Numbered from the stretch's first letter, positions 54,740-63,315 are shown. The stretch is DNA of 64,000 nucleotides from an uncultured Roseburia sp. (GCA_947644305.1 CANRYS010000003.1:62001-126000); one strand, 5' to 3'. Notes: a model not told the origin generated them from the sequence alone. Numbers and translations are program-made.

Positions 54740-55064
54740 ATGCCTTGTATTCTTCGCCCCAATTCTGTAATGCGTTAAGAATTGGTTTCAGACTGTGTCC
54801 AAGGTCAGTAAGTGAATACTCTACCTTTGGCGGCACTTCTGCATATACTTTGCGATGAACCAGACCATTGTCCTCCATGTCACGAAGTTGTGCTGTCAGC
54901 ACTTTTTGAGAGACACCACCAATAGATTTTTTTAGTTCCCCAAAACGTTTTGTGCCAGGTAATAAATCACGCAAAATTAGCACCTTCCATTTATTTCCGA
55001 TTAGAGTAAGTGTCGTTTCTACAGGACAGGCAGGTAATTCTTTTACGGCAGTTTGTGTTTTCAT
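54729..55064 (-). CDS. HxlR-family transcriptional regulator
   Basis: The start at 55064 (GGAGG upstream) gives 111 residues; an in-frame ATG at 55094 is less likely. HxlR signature: CPVETTLTLIGNKWKVLILRDLLPG, KRFGELKKSIGGVSQKVLTAQLRDMEDNGLV (residues about 45-75) and PKVEYSLTDLG. Only one Cys is near the N-terminus (PACPVE), as in redox- or aldehyde-sensing members. Divergent from the SnoaL-like gene, which it probably controls. Confidence 0.93.
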   Translation of the reverse strand: MKTQTAVKELPACPVETTLTLIGNKWKVLILRDLLPGTKRFGELKKSIGGVSQKVLTAQLRDMEDNGLVHRKVYAEVPPKVEYSLTDLGHSLKPILNALQNWGEEYKASIN

Positions 55065-55085
55065 AATCCCATACCTCCATATAAT

Positions 55086-55102
55086 AGTTTCCATTTGAAA
55101 CT
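55086..55102. promoter_or_regulatory. Inverted repeat AGTTTC-CATTT-GAAACT, candidate HxlR operator
   Basis: A perfect 6-bp dyad with a 5-base centre, located between the -10 box and start codon of hxlR, is suited to autoregulation. Confidence 0.5.
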
Positions 55103-55111
55103 TACAGCCTA

Positions 55112-55140
55112 ATTATACTGTATTGCCAAAATAGTGTCAA
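55112..55140 (-). promoter_or_regulatory. Consensus promoter of hxlR
   Basis: On the minus strand, TTGACA (55135-55140), 17 bases, TATAAT (55112-55117): a perfect sigma-A match, so repression is likely needed. Confidence 0.85.
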
Positions 55141-55221
55141 GGTATCTTAGAATAAGAACTTAGAACTCCGATAACACACATTAGTTTCCTTTAAGTGCCT
55201 ATACCACAATATTGTGCGTTC

Positions 55222-55250
55222 TTTACAGTAAAAGGAACCACCCATATAAT
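55222..55250 (+). promoter_or_regulatory. Promoter of the SnoaL-like gene
   Basis: TTTACA (55222-55227), 17 bases, TATAAT (55245-55250), followed by an ~75-base leader. Confidence 0.75.
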
Positions 55251-55330
55251 ATAGTCAAGAGGTACGGAGGACGGCCGCCGCGGTATTTCGGAAACAATAA
55301 TAAAACCGATATTATTAAGGAGGTAGCAAA

Positions 55331-56104
55331 ATGACAAACACACAGAAAGCACTTACGCTTATCAACACTTTTGCAAATGGCGATACAAAACAGGCAGAAA
55401 ACCTGCTTGCTTTAGATTATATCCAACATAATTTGGCATATGGAACAGGGCGGGATGCTTTTGTCAGATCAGTAGCTTATCTTGCCTCTGCCCCTGTAAA
55501 GACAATTGTAAAAAATATTCGTGCATTTGAGGATGGCGACAAGGTATTTTTACAGACTATATATAACTTTGCGGGTGCGGGTGAACAGGTCGCTTTTGAC
55601 ATTTTCCGTTTTGACAAAGACGGAAAAATTGCAGAGCATTGGGATAATCTTGCGGCGATTTCTGCACCCAATCCTTCAGGAAGGACACAGATTGACGGAG
55701 CTATGAAGATAACGGGTACGGATAAGACCGAGGAAAACAGGGAGATTGTAAAGAACTTCCTTTATGATGTAATGCAGGGGAATCACGCCGAGAAAACGCC
55801 CGACTACTTTGATGGGGATATTTACATCCAGCATAATACAGGCATTGCAGACGGGTTGTCTGGTCTGGGGACGGCGCTGGCAGCTTTGGCGGAGCAGGGG
55901 ATACAGATGGTCTATACTACGGTGCATCAGATACTGGCACAGGGCAATTTTGTTTTGGCTGTAAGCGAGGGAACTTTTGGCGGCGCGCCTACGGCTTACT
56001 ATGATTTATGGCGTGTAGAGAATGGTAAGATTACAGAGCATTGGGATGTGATGGAAACGATAGCCGACAAATCAACATGGCAGAACCAGAACGGAAAGTT
56101 CTAA
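55331..56104 (+). CDS. Tandem SnoaL-like (NTF2-fold) protein
   Basis: The 257-residue protein consists of two similar NTF2-fold halves: residues 1-115 with YIQHNLAYGTGRD, FDIFRFDKDGKIAEHWDNL, and 135-257 with YIQHNTGIADGL, YYDLWRVENGKITEHWDVM. The repeated QHN...H-W-D set is that of predicted SnoaL-like aldol-condensation-type proteins. Paired with a divergent HxlR regulator, it probably responds to a reactive small molecule. AAGGAGG precedes ATG. Confidence 0.88.
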   Translation: MTNTQKALTLINTFANGDTKQAENLLALDYIQHNLAYGTGRDAFVRSVAYLASAPVKTIVKNIRAFEDGDKVFLQTIYNFAGAGEQVAFDIFRFDKDGKIAEHWDNLAAISAPNPSGRTQIDGAMKITGTDKTEENREIVKNFLYDVMQGNHAEKTPDYFDGDIYIQHNTGIADGLSGLGTALAALAEQGIQMVYTTVHQILAQGNFVLAVSEGTFGGAPTAYYDLWRVENGKITEHWDVMETIADKSTWQNQNGKF

Positions 56105-56152
56105 ACATCTAACAGCGCAACTCTGAATGCTATTATTCGGAAAGGATAAGAA

Positions 56153-56239
56153 ATGACAAATGTAGAGAAGCAGCTTATGCTCCAGATGAAATCAAAGACA
56201 GATCCATTTGCATTCATGCGGATATCGGGGACGTACTAA
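56153..56239 (+). CDS. Possible 28-residue peptide or gene remnant
   Basis: The frame MTNVEKQLMLQMKSKTDPFA plus eight residues has GGAAAGGAT ahead of ATG and ends just before a strong hairpin. It does not match any family I know and may be the 5' stump of a lost gene or a leader. Little supports it beyond the ribosome site. Confidence 0.3.
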   Translation: MTNVEKQLMLQMKSKTDPFAFMRISGTY

Positions 56240-56256
56240 AGCAATTATGAAACGCT

Positions 56257-56306
56257 GCTGGCCCGTTGGCGCGAAACAGGGTTCAGATTCGCGTCAACGG
56301 GCCAGC
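56257..56306. terminator. 19-bp hairpin between the SnoaL-like gene and cheD
   Basis: 56257-56275 pairs with 56288-56306 with a single G-T pair. It is very stable but has a weak T-tract. It probably terminates transcripts from the left and may block the convergent cheD transcript. Confidence 0.65.
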
Positions 56307-56359
56307 TTTAAATCTAATTTTATTCGGCAGCAGGGCAAAACAGGACTTTCACCGTCGTG

Positions 56360-56845
56360 TTAGATAATCTTAACCGGTTTTTTGATCGCTTTGATATGAA
56401 AATCGCCGTTATCACAGTGTAGTTCTACCGTGCGTCCATAATTCAGTCCGGTATCTTCTGCGATCAGCCGAATATTTAGTTTGCTCAGCATTTGTTTTGC
56501 GGCCTGGGCATTTCTGTCACCAATACTTCCGATATTTGATAGCTGGGCGACACCGAACATTTTTGCACCGCCTGCTATTTTGGCCACAAGGCGGCTTCGG
56601 CTGGCGCCGGCCCGCGTAACCTGTTTTAATAATTCTTCGATACCTGTGTCTGCAAACTTTGCAATATTTCCGTTGTTTTCTGTGGCGGTACTGTCAGGCA
56701 GCATATAATGGACCATTCCACCTATTTTTGTTACAGGATCATAAAGAGTGAGTCCAATACATGAACCCAGTCCGATCGTCATAATAACATCTGGTGCTTT
56801 ACAAATATTTAAATCTGCCATTCCGACTCTTATTACATTACTCAT
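56360..56845 (-). CDS. cheD: Chemoreceptor glutamine deamidase CheD
   Basis: The start at 56845 (GAGG seven bases ahead) gives 161 residues. CheD motifs: VIMTIGLGSCIGLTLYD with the catalytic Cys, IGGMVHYMLPD with the His, then AKIAGGAKMF and NYGRTVELHCDNGDF. CheD deamidates chemoreceptors and is regulated by CheC, encoded immediately upstream. No other che or flagellar genes are in the window. Confidence 0.95.
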   Translation of the reverse strand: MSNVIRVGMADLNICKAPDVIMTIGLGSCIGLTLYDPVTKIGGMVHYMLPDSTATENNGNIAKFADTGIEELLKQVTRAGASRSRLVAKIAGGAKMFGVAQLSNIGSIGDRNAQAAKQMLSKLNIRLIAEDTGLNYGRTVELHCDNGDFHIKAIKKPVKII

Positions 56846-56855
56846 TTTTTTACCT

Positions 56856-57476
56856 CTACATCTCAAGTCCTAATCCTTTTAATATTTTATCATAGGATTG
56901 TTGTTCCGGCATAAGGATAAAATAACCGTTGATCATAACTTCATCGCCAAATTCTGTCTGAATCAGCAAAGCGTGGTCGCCGTACTGACCAAATTCTATC
57001 GCTGGTACGCTTAGTACCGAGGCGGCCATATCGACAGCCAGATACGGAATTGATGGTGAAATAACAAGATTTGTCATGGTAGACAATGCTGACAGATAAG
57101 ATCCTGCGATAATATTGCCGATCTCCTTCAGGGCAGAGAGATCCATCTCGTCAAATTCCCCTTGATAGGAGGCATCCCGCATCATAAGTTTGTTTACAAG
57201 ATATTGGGCAGAATCTAGCCTCATCAAAAACATCATGCTTCCCTCGATATCCATTTGTATCTCCAGAAAGATGCCGACTATGATCTCATCTTCTGGACAG
57301 ATGGAAGCACCCAGTTTTGAAACCTCCAGCAGCTCTACTTTAGGCACATTCATGTTTACTCGGATTGAGAGCATGGACGCGATCGCTGTGGTTGCATTTC
57401 CTGCGCCAATATTTCCGAGTTCTTGAAGAACATCAACATATTTTTCATTGATCTCTACTAATGAATAATTGCTCAT
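56856..57476 (-). CDS. cheC: CheY-P phosphatase CheC
   Basis: The start at 57476 (GGAGG five bases ahead) gives 206 residues. Two copies of the phosphatase motif are present: LQELGNIGAGNATTAIASM and LKEIGNIIAGSYLSALSTM, each with the Glu/Asn pair. It dephosphorylates CheY and binds CheD. Ten bases separate it from cheD. A structured leader and a promoter precede it. Confidence 0.95.
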   Translation of the reverse strand: MSNYSLVEINEKYVDVLQELGNIGAGNATTAIASMLSIRVNMNVPKVELLEVSKLGASICPEDEIIVGIFLEIQMDIEGSMMFLMRLDSAQYLVNKLMMRDASYQGEFDEMDLSALKEIGNIIAGSYLSALSTMTNLVISPSIPYLAVDMAASVLSVPAIEFGQYGDHALLIQTEFGDEVMINGYFILMPEQQSYDKILKGLGLEM

Positions 57477-57499
57477 TAAATCCTCCATTTAAAATTAAG

Positions 57500-57581
57500 T
57501 TATAGTCCGGCAGTTTCGCCGGGCATAGTTAAGCCGATCATGAAACCGGCTGGGGACAGCGGCGTACTCGTGCAGCCATAA
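57500..57581 (-). promoter_or_regulatory. Structured leader of cheC-cheD, possible riboswitch-like element
   Basis: On the minus strand, the ~110-base leader can close with TTATGG (57576-57581) pairing CTATAA (57500-57505) and contains two GC hairpins: AGCCG/CGGCT (57551-57547 with 57536-57532) and CCGGC/GCCGG (57522-57507). There are conserved-looking single-stranded linkers (TAACTATG). I do not recognise a known riboswitch class; it lacks the GEMM cyclic-di-GMP core. Confidence 0.4.
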
Positions 57582-57593
57582 TTCTTTGTTCTT

Positions 57594-57622
57594 ATTTTAA
57601 TACATTTTTTCCTTCTTGACAA
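57594..57622 (-). promoter_or_regulatory. Promoter of cheC-cheD
   Basis: On the minus strand, TTGTCA (57617-57622), 17 bases, TAAAAT (57594-57599). Confidence 0.65.
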
Positions 57623-57704
57623 GTCTGGTATTTTTTCTGCTTTTTGATAAAATAGTATCATGACAATGTAAGTTTAGATTCTAATTTCAGAGATGGAGGA
57701 GGTT

Positions 57705-58241
57705 ATGGAGCATAGAATTGCTGTGATTGGGTACAGTGGAAGTGGAAAATCGACCTTGGCGAGAAAACTGGCAGATCAATATGGATGTGAAGTACTGCAT
57801 TTGGACTGCGTGCATTGGCTACCCGGCTGGAAGGAACGGGACAATGCAGAAAAAGAAGAGATTGTATCCGCATTTATGGATTCTCATAAAAGCTGGGTGA
57901 TGGATGGAAATTATAAATCCACCTGTTATGAGAGAAGGATGGAGACAGCCACACAGATTATTTTTCTGGATTTTCCAGTACATATCTGCCTGTACCGGGC
58001 ATGGAAGAGATATTTCACCTACCGGGGCAAATCCCGGGAATCCATCACAGAGGGCTGTGAAGAAAAGATCGACCGGGAATTTCTTTGGTGGATACTGCAC
58101 GAGGGAAGAGATAAAAACCACAAAGCATGGTATCAGAAGATTTACAAAAAATATTCTCATAAGATGGTAGTGCTGAAGAGTCCCAGAGAGGTGAGGGCAT
58201 TCCAGAGCAGGCGGCAGGAGAAGCCAGAGAGGCAGAAATAG
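57705..58241 (+). CDS. P-loop kinase-like protein (adenylate-kinase/FlaR-like)
   Basis: The start at ATG 57705 has GGAGGAGG ahead; ATG at 57693 is inside that ribosome site. The 178-residue protein has Walker A IGYSGSGKSTLARKLA, then HLDCVHWLPGW and WVMDGNYKSTCYERRMETA, and the lid-like Arg pattern RAWKRYFTYRGKSR. These are the features of 'DNA topology modulation' FlaR-type small kinases. The substrate is unknown. Confidence 0.85.
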   Translation: MEHRIAVIGYSGSGKSTLARKLADQYGCEVLHLDCVHWLPGWKERDNAEKEEIVSAFMDSHKSWVMDGNYKSTCYERRMETATQIIFLDFPVHICLYRAWKRYFTYRGKSRESITEGCEEKIDREFLWWILHEGRDKNHKAWYQKIYKKYSHKMVVLKSPREVRAFQSRRQEKPERQK

Positions 58242-58270
58242 GCTTTGCATTTGAAAAGGAGGTTTAAAAT

Positions 58271-59440
58271 ATGAAGTTAAAAAAGTGGATGATAATAGGA
58301 GGAGTCACTATGTTGACAGCGTTTGCAGCGGCTGGCTGCGGCAAAGAGAGGGAGGTAAAAGATGAACAAAACCTTTCGGTCTCGCCGGCAGCAGTGGAGC
58401 AAAAGGGAAGTGGGATATTAAAAGAAGCATTTGCAGAGGATTTTACTGTGGGGGTAGCGGTCAATATGGGAGCGTTGAACGATTCCGACAGGATAAAATC
58501 CGTATGCAATCATTTTAGCAGTATCACCATGGAAAATGAGATGAAGCCGGATAGTCTGCTGGATGGGGCAGCTTCGGAAAAGAGCAGCGACGGAATGCCG
58601 GAGATCAATACGAAAAGACTGGACCAGATCTTAAGTACGGCAAAAGAAAATAATATTCCTCTGCGGGGGCATACGCTGGTGTGGCATAACCAGACTCCGG
58701 ACTGGTTCTTTGCCAAAGATTATGAGCCATCCAAGGGGCTGGCAGGCAAGGGTGAGATGCGGAAAAGAATGGAAGCGTACATTAAGAAGGTACTGACTTA
58801 CTGCCAGGAGAACTATCCAGGAGTGGTATATGCCTGGGATGTTGTGAATGAGGCGATGGCAGACGAGGGCGGCTACCGCACCAAAAGCCGATGGTATGAG
58901 ATTTATGGAGATGAGAGCTATATCGAGGATGCCTTTACCTTCGCCAGAAAATACGCGGACCCGGAAGTGAAATTATTTTACAATGATTATAACGAATATA
59001 TGCCGGCGAAGCGGGAGATGATCACGGCGACGGTAAAGAAATTAAAAGAAAAGGGCGTTTTGGATGGCGTCGGCATGCAGAGCCACTGGGATATGGATTA
59101 TCCCACCACAGATCTCATTGACGCGGCGCTGGAAAAATACGGTGCCATCGATGGGTTAGAGATCCAACTGACAGAGATCGATATGCACAATACCGATGAT
59201 TCAGAAGAGGGTCTGAGAGCACAGGCGGACCGTTATAAACAATTTTTCCAGACGATACTCCGGGCAGACCGGACACGAAAGGCCAATATTACAAATGTTA
59301 CTTTCTGGGGCGTCACTGATGAGGATTCCTGGCTGACGAATTTTAAGGGGGAGACCAGTTATCCGCTGCTATTTGAGGGAGAGATGGAAAAGAAGCCCTG
59401 TTATGACAGTATACTGGAGGCGGCGCAGGAGAAGTATTGA
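58271..59440 (+). CDS. GH10 endo-1,4-beta-xylanase lipoprotein
   Basis: The 389-residue protein has a signal peptide with a lipobox ending at C23 (TAFAAAGC). The GH10 catalytic barrel shows ENEMKPD, HTLVWHNQTPDWFF, acid/base Glu194 in WDVVNEAM and nucleophile Glu302 in IQLTEIDMH, plus WGVTDEDSW. It cleaves xylan at the cell surface, in keeping with a plant-fibre-using gut bacterium. No transporter or other xylan gene is adjacent. AAAGGAGG precedes ATG. Confidence 0.96.
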   Translation: MKLKKWMIIGGVTMLTAFAAAGCGKEREVKDEQNLSVSPAAVEQKGSGILKEAFAEDFTVGVAVNMGALNDSDRIKSVCNHFSSITMENEMKPDSLLDGAASEKSSDGMPEINTKRLDQILSTAKENNIPLRGHTLVWHNQTPDWFFAKDYEPSKGLAGKGEMRKRMEAYIKKVLTYCQENYPGVVYAWDVVNEAMADEGGYRTKSRWYEIYGDESYIEDAFTFARKYADPEVKLFYNDYNEYMPAKREMITATVKKLKEKGVLDGVGMQSHWDMDYPTTDLIDAALEKYGAIDGLEIQLTEIDMHNTDDSEEGLRAQADRYKQFFQTILRADRTRKANITNVTFWGVTDEDSWLTNFKGETSYPLLFEGEMEKKPCYDSILEAAQEKY

Positions 59441-59454
59441 TCCCCAAAAGAATT

Positions 59455-59475
59455 TTACTGTCTTGTCAGTTGTAA
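59455..59475. promoter_or_regulatory. Candidate NiaR operator at the nad promoter
   Basis: TTACTG-TCTTGT-CAGT(T)GTAA forms a dyad that overlaps the -35 box. The repressor gene niaR is the last gene of the same operon. Confidence 0.5.
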
Positions 59476-59491
59476 AGTTTTGTGTTAAGAT
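59463..59491 (+). promoter_or_regulatory. Promoter of the nadABC-niaR operon
   Basis: TTGTCA (59463-59468), 17 bases, TAAGAT (59486-59491). Confidence 0.65.
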
Positions 59492-59570
59492 AGGGATTAA
59501 ATAATAACTGGGGCGACGCCGTCCCACCCAATCATGTGTGTCGGAAAACGGCACAGAAACGAGGAAGATT

Positions 59571-60479
59571 GTGAAAGAACTGAAAGACAAGATTAACCGG
59601 TTGAAGAAAGAAAAAAATGCGGTAATCCTGGCGCATTACTACGTGAGTGATGAGGTTCAGGATGTGGCGGATTACATAGGGGATTCTTTTTATCTGAGCC
59701 AGATCGCTAAGAAAGCGGATGCAAACACCATTGTGTTCTGTGGCGTGTCCTTTATGGGGGAAAGTGCCAAGATACTGAGTCCCGAAAAGACTGTGCTTAT
59801 GCCGGACGCGTCGGCGGATTGTCCCATGGCACACATGGCGCAAAAAGAAAAGATCCAGAGCATCAGGGAAGAATATGGAGATCTGGCGGTGGTGTGTTAT
59901 ATCAATTCAACGGCGGAACTCAAGGAGCTCTCGGACGTCTGCGTGACCTCTTCCAATGCGGTGAAGATCGTCAAGGCGCTTCCCAATAAAAATATTTTCT
60001 TTATCCCTGACGGGAATCTGGGACGGTTTGTGGCGAAGCAGGTTCCGGAAAAAAATGTGATATTAAACGACGGGTATTGTCCGGTTCATGCGAAGATGAC
60101 AGCGGCAGCGGTGAGAGAAGCCAGACAACAGCATCCTAAGGCGGAAGTTCTTTCCCACCCGGAATGTATCGAAGAGGTGCTGGAACTGTCAGATTATATC
60201 GGAAGTACCTCTGGAATCATTGATTATGCAGGGCAGAGCAGCGGGAAAGAATTTATTGTGTGTACCGAGACCGGTGTCTTTTACGAACTGGTAAAGAACA
60301 ATCCAGGCAAATCTTTTTATCCGGTTATGGAACATCAGGTGTGTGAAGATATGAAGAGGATCACCCTTGAAAAGGTGGCGGATGTTCTGGAATATGGTAA
60401 AAATGAAGTGTTTGTGAGTGAGGAATTGCGAAAGGGTGCCAATGCACCTCTGACAAACATGCTGAAACTTGGCAAATGA
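59571..60479 (+). CDS. nadA: Quinolinate synthase A
   Basis: The GTG start at 59571 has GAGGAAG upstream; a GTG at 59538 is possible. About 302 residues: AVILAHYYVSDEVQDVADYIGDSF, FCGVSFMGESAKILSPEK with the first cluster Cys, MPDASADCPMA, SSNAVKIV, HPECIEEV and GSTSGII. The [4Fe-4S] enzyme condenses iminoaspartate with dihydroxyacetone phosphate. First gene of the NAD operon. Confidence 0.97.
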   Translation: MKELKDKINRLKKEKNAVILAHYYVSDEVQDVADYIGDSFYLSQIAKKADANTIVFCGVSFMGESAKILSPEKTVLMPDASADCPMAHMAQKEKIQSIREEYGDLAVVCYINSTAELKELSDVCVTSSNAVKIVKALPNKNIFFIPDGNLGRFVAKQVPEKNVILNDGYCPVHAKMTAAAVREARQQHPKAEVLSHPECIEEVLELSDYIGSTSGIIDYAGQSSGKEFIVCTETGVFYELVKNNPGKSFYPVMEHQVCEDMKRITLEKVADVLEYGKNEVFVSEELRKGANAPLTNMLKLGK

Positions 60480-60497
60480 TACGGCAAAGGCGGCAGT

Positions 60498-61799
60498 ATG
60501 AAGAAAAAAGCAGATATTTTAATTGTGGGAAGCGGAGCAGCGGGGCTGTTCTGCGCATTGAATTTGCCCAGGGATAAAAAGATCATTATGATCACCAAGG
60601 ATGAGGTGGAGAACAGCGATTCTTATCTGGCTCAGGGAGGGATCTGCGTTCTTAAGTCAGAAGAGGATTATGATAACTATTATGAGGATACGATGCGGGC
60701 AGGACATCATGAGAACCGCAGGGAGTCTGTGGATATCATGATCCGTTCCTCGCGGAATATCATTGACGACCTGATCCTGTATGGCGTGGACTTTAAAAAT
60801 GACCACGGTTCTCTTGTCTTCACCAGGGAAGGAGGGCACTCCACGCCGAGGATTCTGTTCCATGAGGACATCACTGGCAAAGAGATCACCAGTAAGCTTC
60901 TGGCAGCGGTTCAGAAACTTGACAACGTAAAAATATATGAACATACAGCGATGATCGATCTGGTGACAGAGAAAAACACCTGTTTCGGCGCGGTGGTAAC
61001 CGATGAGCACGGAGAGCTTCTGACGATCCGGGCAGATTATACCGTACTTGCCTGCGGCGGTCTCGGAGGACTGTATGAGCATTCTACCAATTTCCGGCAT
61101 ATGACAGGAGATGCACTGGCCATCGCCTTGAAACACGGAATAGAGCTGGAAAATATTGACTATATTCAGATCCATCCAACCACTTTGTATTCAAAGAAGC
61201 CGGGAAGGAGATTTCTCATCTCAGAATCGGTGAGAGGGGAAGGGGCTGTACTTCTGAACAAAGACGGACAGCGGTTTGTGGACGAGCTGCTGCCGCGGGA
61301 CGTATTGACGGAGAAGGTATATGAACAGATGGAACGAGACCAGATGCCTTATGTGCGGTTGAGCCTGGCTCCTATTTCCGAGGAGGAGATCAAAGGGCAT
61401 TTTCCGAACATTTATAAACGCTGTCTAGAAGAGGGTTACGATGTGACCAAAGAGCCGGTGCCTGTTGTGCCGGCACAGCACTATTTTATGGGAGGGATCT
61501 GGGTGGATTGTGACAGCAGGACTTCCATGAATCAGCTCTATGCCATCGGAGAGACCAGTTGCAACGGTGTACATGGGGCGAACCGCCTCGCCAGTAATTC
61601 GCTGCTGGAAAGCCTGGTCTTTGCCAAACGGGCGGCGAACCGGATCATGAAGAACTATACCCATATTTCCCATGACCCCTCAGTGGATACCAGAACATAT
61701 GATGATCTGGAACGTCTCTGGAAAGAGTATGGGAACATGGTACTGGCAGAGATCGAGAGACAAAAAGGGAAAAGAAAGGAACAGAAAAGACATGAATGA
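60498..61799 (+). CDS. nadB: L-aspartate oxidase
   Basis: The 433-residue flavoprotein has an N-terminal FAD site (ILIVGSGAAGLFCALNLP) and conserved stretches SYLAQGGICV, HSTPRILFHEDITGKEIT, and HYFMGGIWVDCDSRTSMNQLYAIGE (residues about 330-355), ending HGANRLASNSLLE. It oxidises aspartate to iminoaspartate for NadA, using fumarate in anaerobes. It is shorter than the E. coli enzyme (540), lacking much of the C-terminal domain, as is usual in Clostridia. Confidence 0.96.
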   Translation: MKKKADILIVGSGAAGLFCALNLPRDKKIIMITKDEVENSDSYLAQGGICVLKSEEDYDNYYEDTMRAGHHENRRESVDIMIRSSRNIIDDLILYGVDFKNDHGSLVFTREGGHSTPRILFHEDITGKEITSKLLAAVQKLDNVKIYEHTAMIDLVTEKNTCFGAVVTDEHGELLTIRADYTVLACGGLGGLYEHSTNFRHMTGDALAIALKHGIELENIDYIQIHPTTLYSKKPGRRFLISESVRGEGAVLLNKDGQRFVDELLPRDVLTEKVYEQMERDQMPYVRLSLAPISEEEIKGHFPNIYKRCLEEGYDVTKEPVPVVPAQHYFMGGIWVDCDSRTSMNQLYAIGETSCNGVHGANRLASNSLLESLVFAKRAANRIMKNYTHISHDPSVDTRTYDDLERLWKEYGNMVLAEIERQKGKRKEQKRHE

Positions 61800-62646
61800 G
61801 ATAACTATGCAGTTAAATGCGGATAAATTGATACAGATGGCGCTTCAGGAGGACATTACCAGCGAGGATATCACTACCAATGCGGTGATGCCAGGGGCCC
61901 GAAAGGGAGAAGTACAGCTAATTTGCAAACAGGATGGTATCGTTGCAGGGCTGGGAATATTTTCTAGAGTGTTTGAGCTGCTGGATGATGCCGTGGAGGT
62001 CGACTTGAAATGCCAGGATGGAGATATGGTGAAGGAAGGGCAGCTTATGGCTGTTCTGACGGGAGATATCCGGGTGCTTCTCTCCGGTGAACGCGTGGCA
62101 TTAAACTATCTCCAGCGGATGAGCGGCATCGCTACCTATACCGCTTCTATTGCTAAGCTTTTAGAGGGTTCCAGGACAAAGCTTCTCGATACCCGCAAGA
62201 CAACCCCAAACATGCGGGTTTTTGAAAAATATGCGGTGAAGGTGGGCGGCGGTTATAATCACCGCTACAATCTGTCCGATGGCGTACTGTTGAAGGACAA
62301 TCATATCGGCGCTGCCGGCGGAGTAAAGCAGGCGGTGCGGATGGCGAAGGAATATGCACCTTTTGTGCGCAAGATCGAGGTGGAGGTGGAAAACCTTGAC
62401 ATGGTCAGAGAGGCAGTCGATGCCGGAGCAGACATCATTATGCTGGATAATATGTCACCAGAAGAGATGAAAGAGGCCGTTCGCATAATCGATGGAAGGG
62501 CAGAGACAGAGTGTTCTGGCAATGTTACCAAAGAGAATGTGGAGCGTCTGGTGGACATAGGAGTGGACTACATATCCAGCGGGGCATTGACTCATTCCGC
62601 TCCGATCCTGGATATTTCATTGAAAAATCTTCATCCAGTGGAGTAG
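61792..62646 (+). CDS. nadC: Nicotinate-nucleotide pyrophosphorylase (quinolinate phosphoribosyltransferase)
   Basis: The start at ATG 61792 overlaps the nadB stop by 8 bp and gives 284 residues; the longer frame from 61672 lies inside nadB. QPRTase motifs: ALQEDITSEDITTNA, SGERVALNYLQRMSGIAT, LLDTRKTTPNMRVFEKYAV, VGGGYNHRYNLSDGVLLKDNHI, and VEVENLDMVREAVDAGAD. It makes nicotinate mononucleotide. Confidence 0.97.
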   Translation: MNEITMQLNADKLIQMALQEDITSEDITTNAVMPGARKGEVQLICKQDGIVAGLGIFSRVFELLDDAVEVDLKCQDGDMVKEGQLMAVLTGDIRVLLSGERVALNYLQRMSGIATYTASIAKLLEGSRTKLLDTRKTTPNMRVFEKYAVKVGGGYNHRYNLSDGVLLKDNHIGAAGGVKQAVRMAKEYAPFVRKIEVEVENLDMVREAVDAGADIIMLDNMSPEEMKEAVRIIDGRAETECSGNVTKENVERLVDIGVDYISSGALTHSAPILDISLKNLHPVE

Positions 62647-62719
62647 GTTATCTTAAGAAGTCTGCCGAAATTATGATAAGACAGAAACGTCTAAGAACAG
62701 AGGAAAGGTATGGTAGAAG

Positions 62720-63241
62720 ATGAGCGGTAAGGAACGTCGGGATTTGATCTTGCGTGAATTGCGTGAGACGAAGGTTCCTGTGTCGGGAACCAGGCTTGCC
62801 AGCGAATTTCATGTCAGCCGTCAGGTGATTGTTCAGGACATTGCGATACTTCGTGCTGCCCATATGAACATATTGTCCACGAACCGGGGATATATGCTTC
62901 AGAGCGATGTGGAGACAGGCGCCACACGAATTTTTAAGATGTGTAATACCGACGAGCAGACGGAAGATGAGCTGCGGACCATCGTGTATTACGGCGGCGT
63001 GGTAGAGAATGACTTTGTGAACCACAAGGTATATGGAAGGGTTCAGGTGGATCTGAATATCCGTTCTAGCCGGGATGTGACGGAGTTTATTAAAGGAATC
63101 CGCAGCGGGAAATCCACGCCGCTGAAAAATATTACCTCGGATTACCATTATCATACGGTATCGGCAGATTCGGAAGAGACGCTGGATCTTATTGAAGAGG
63201 CATTGAAGGAAAAAAATTATTTGATCATAAAGAAGTCATAA
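62720..63241 (+). CDS. niaR: NiaR-type niacin-responsive repressor
   Basis: The 173-residue protein has an HTH_11 domain (KERRDLILRELRETKVPVSG, then LASEFHVSRQVIVQDIAILRA) followed by a 3H domain with conserved His in NHKVYGRVQVDL and YHYHTVSADSEE. NiaR represses NAD synthesis and niacin uptake genes when nicotinic acid is bound. Here it is the last gene of the operon it probably represses, 73 bp after nadC. Confidence 0.93.
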   Translation: MSGKERRDLILRELRETKVPVSGTRLASEFHVSRQVIVQDIAILRAAHMNILSTNRGYMLQSDVETGATRIFKMCNTDEQTEDELRTIVYYGGVVENDFVNHKVYGRVQVDLNIRSSRDVTEFIKGIRSGKSTPLKNITSDYHYHTVSADSEETLDLIEEALKEKNYLIIKKS

Positions 63242-63285
63242 CCTTATGGCCGGATTGGAGCCGCCAAGTTAGATCTTAGAAATGT

Positions 63286-63315
63286 GATAAAGGACTGCTA
63301 ATGCAGTCCTTTATC
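63286..63315 (+). terminator. Terminator after niaR
   Basis: A perfect 13-bp stem, GATAAAGGACTGC and GCAGTCCTTTATC, lies around TAAT. The T-tract is within the stem end. Confidence 0.7.

Noticed and set aside
57500-57581. Cyclic-di-GMP (GEMM) riboswitch before cheC
   Set aside because: The context fits, but the conserved GEMM core and GNRA-loop arrangement are missing, so I only report an unnamed structured leader.
61672-61791. N-terminal extension of NadC
   Set aside because: The extra 40 codons lie within nadB in another frame, and NadC homology begins right after the ATG at 61792.
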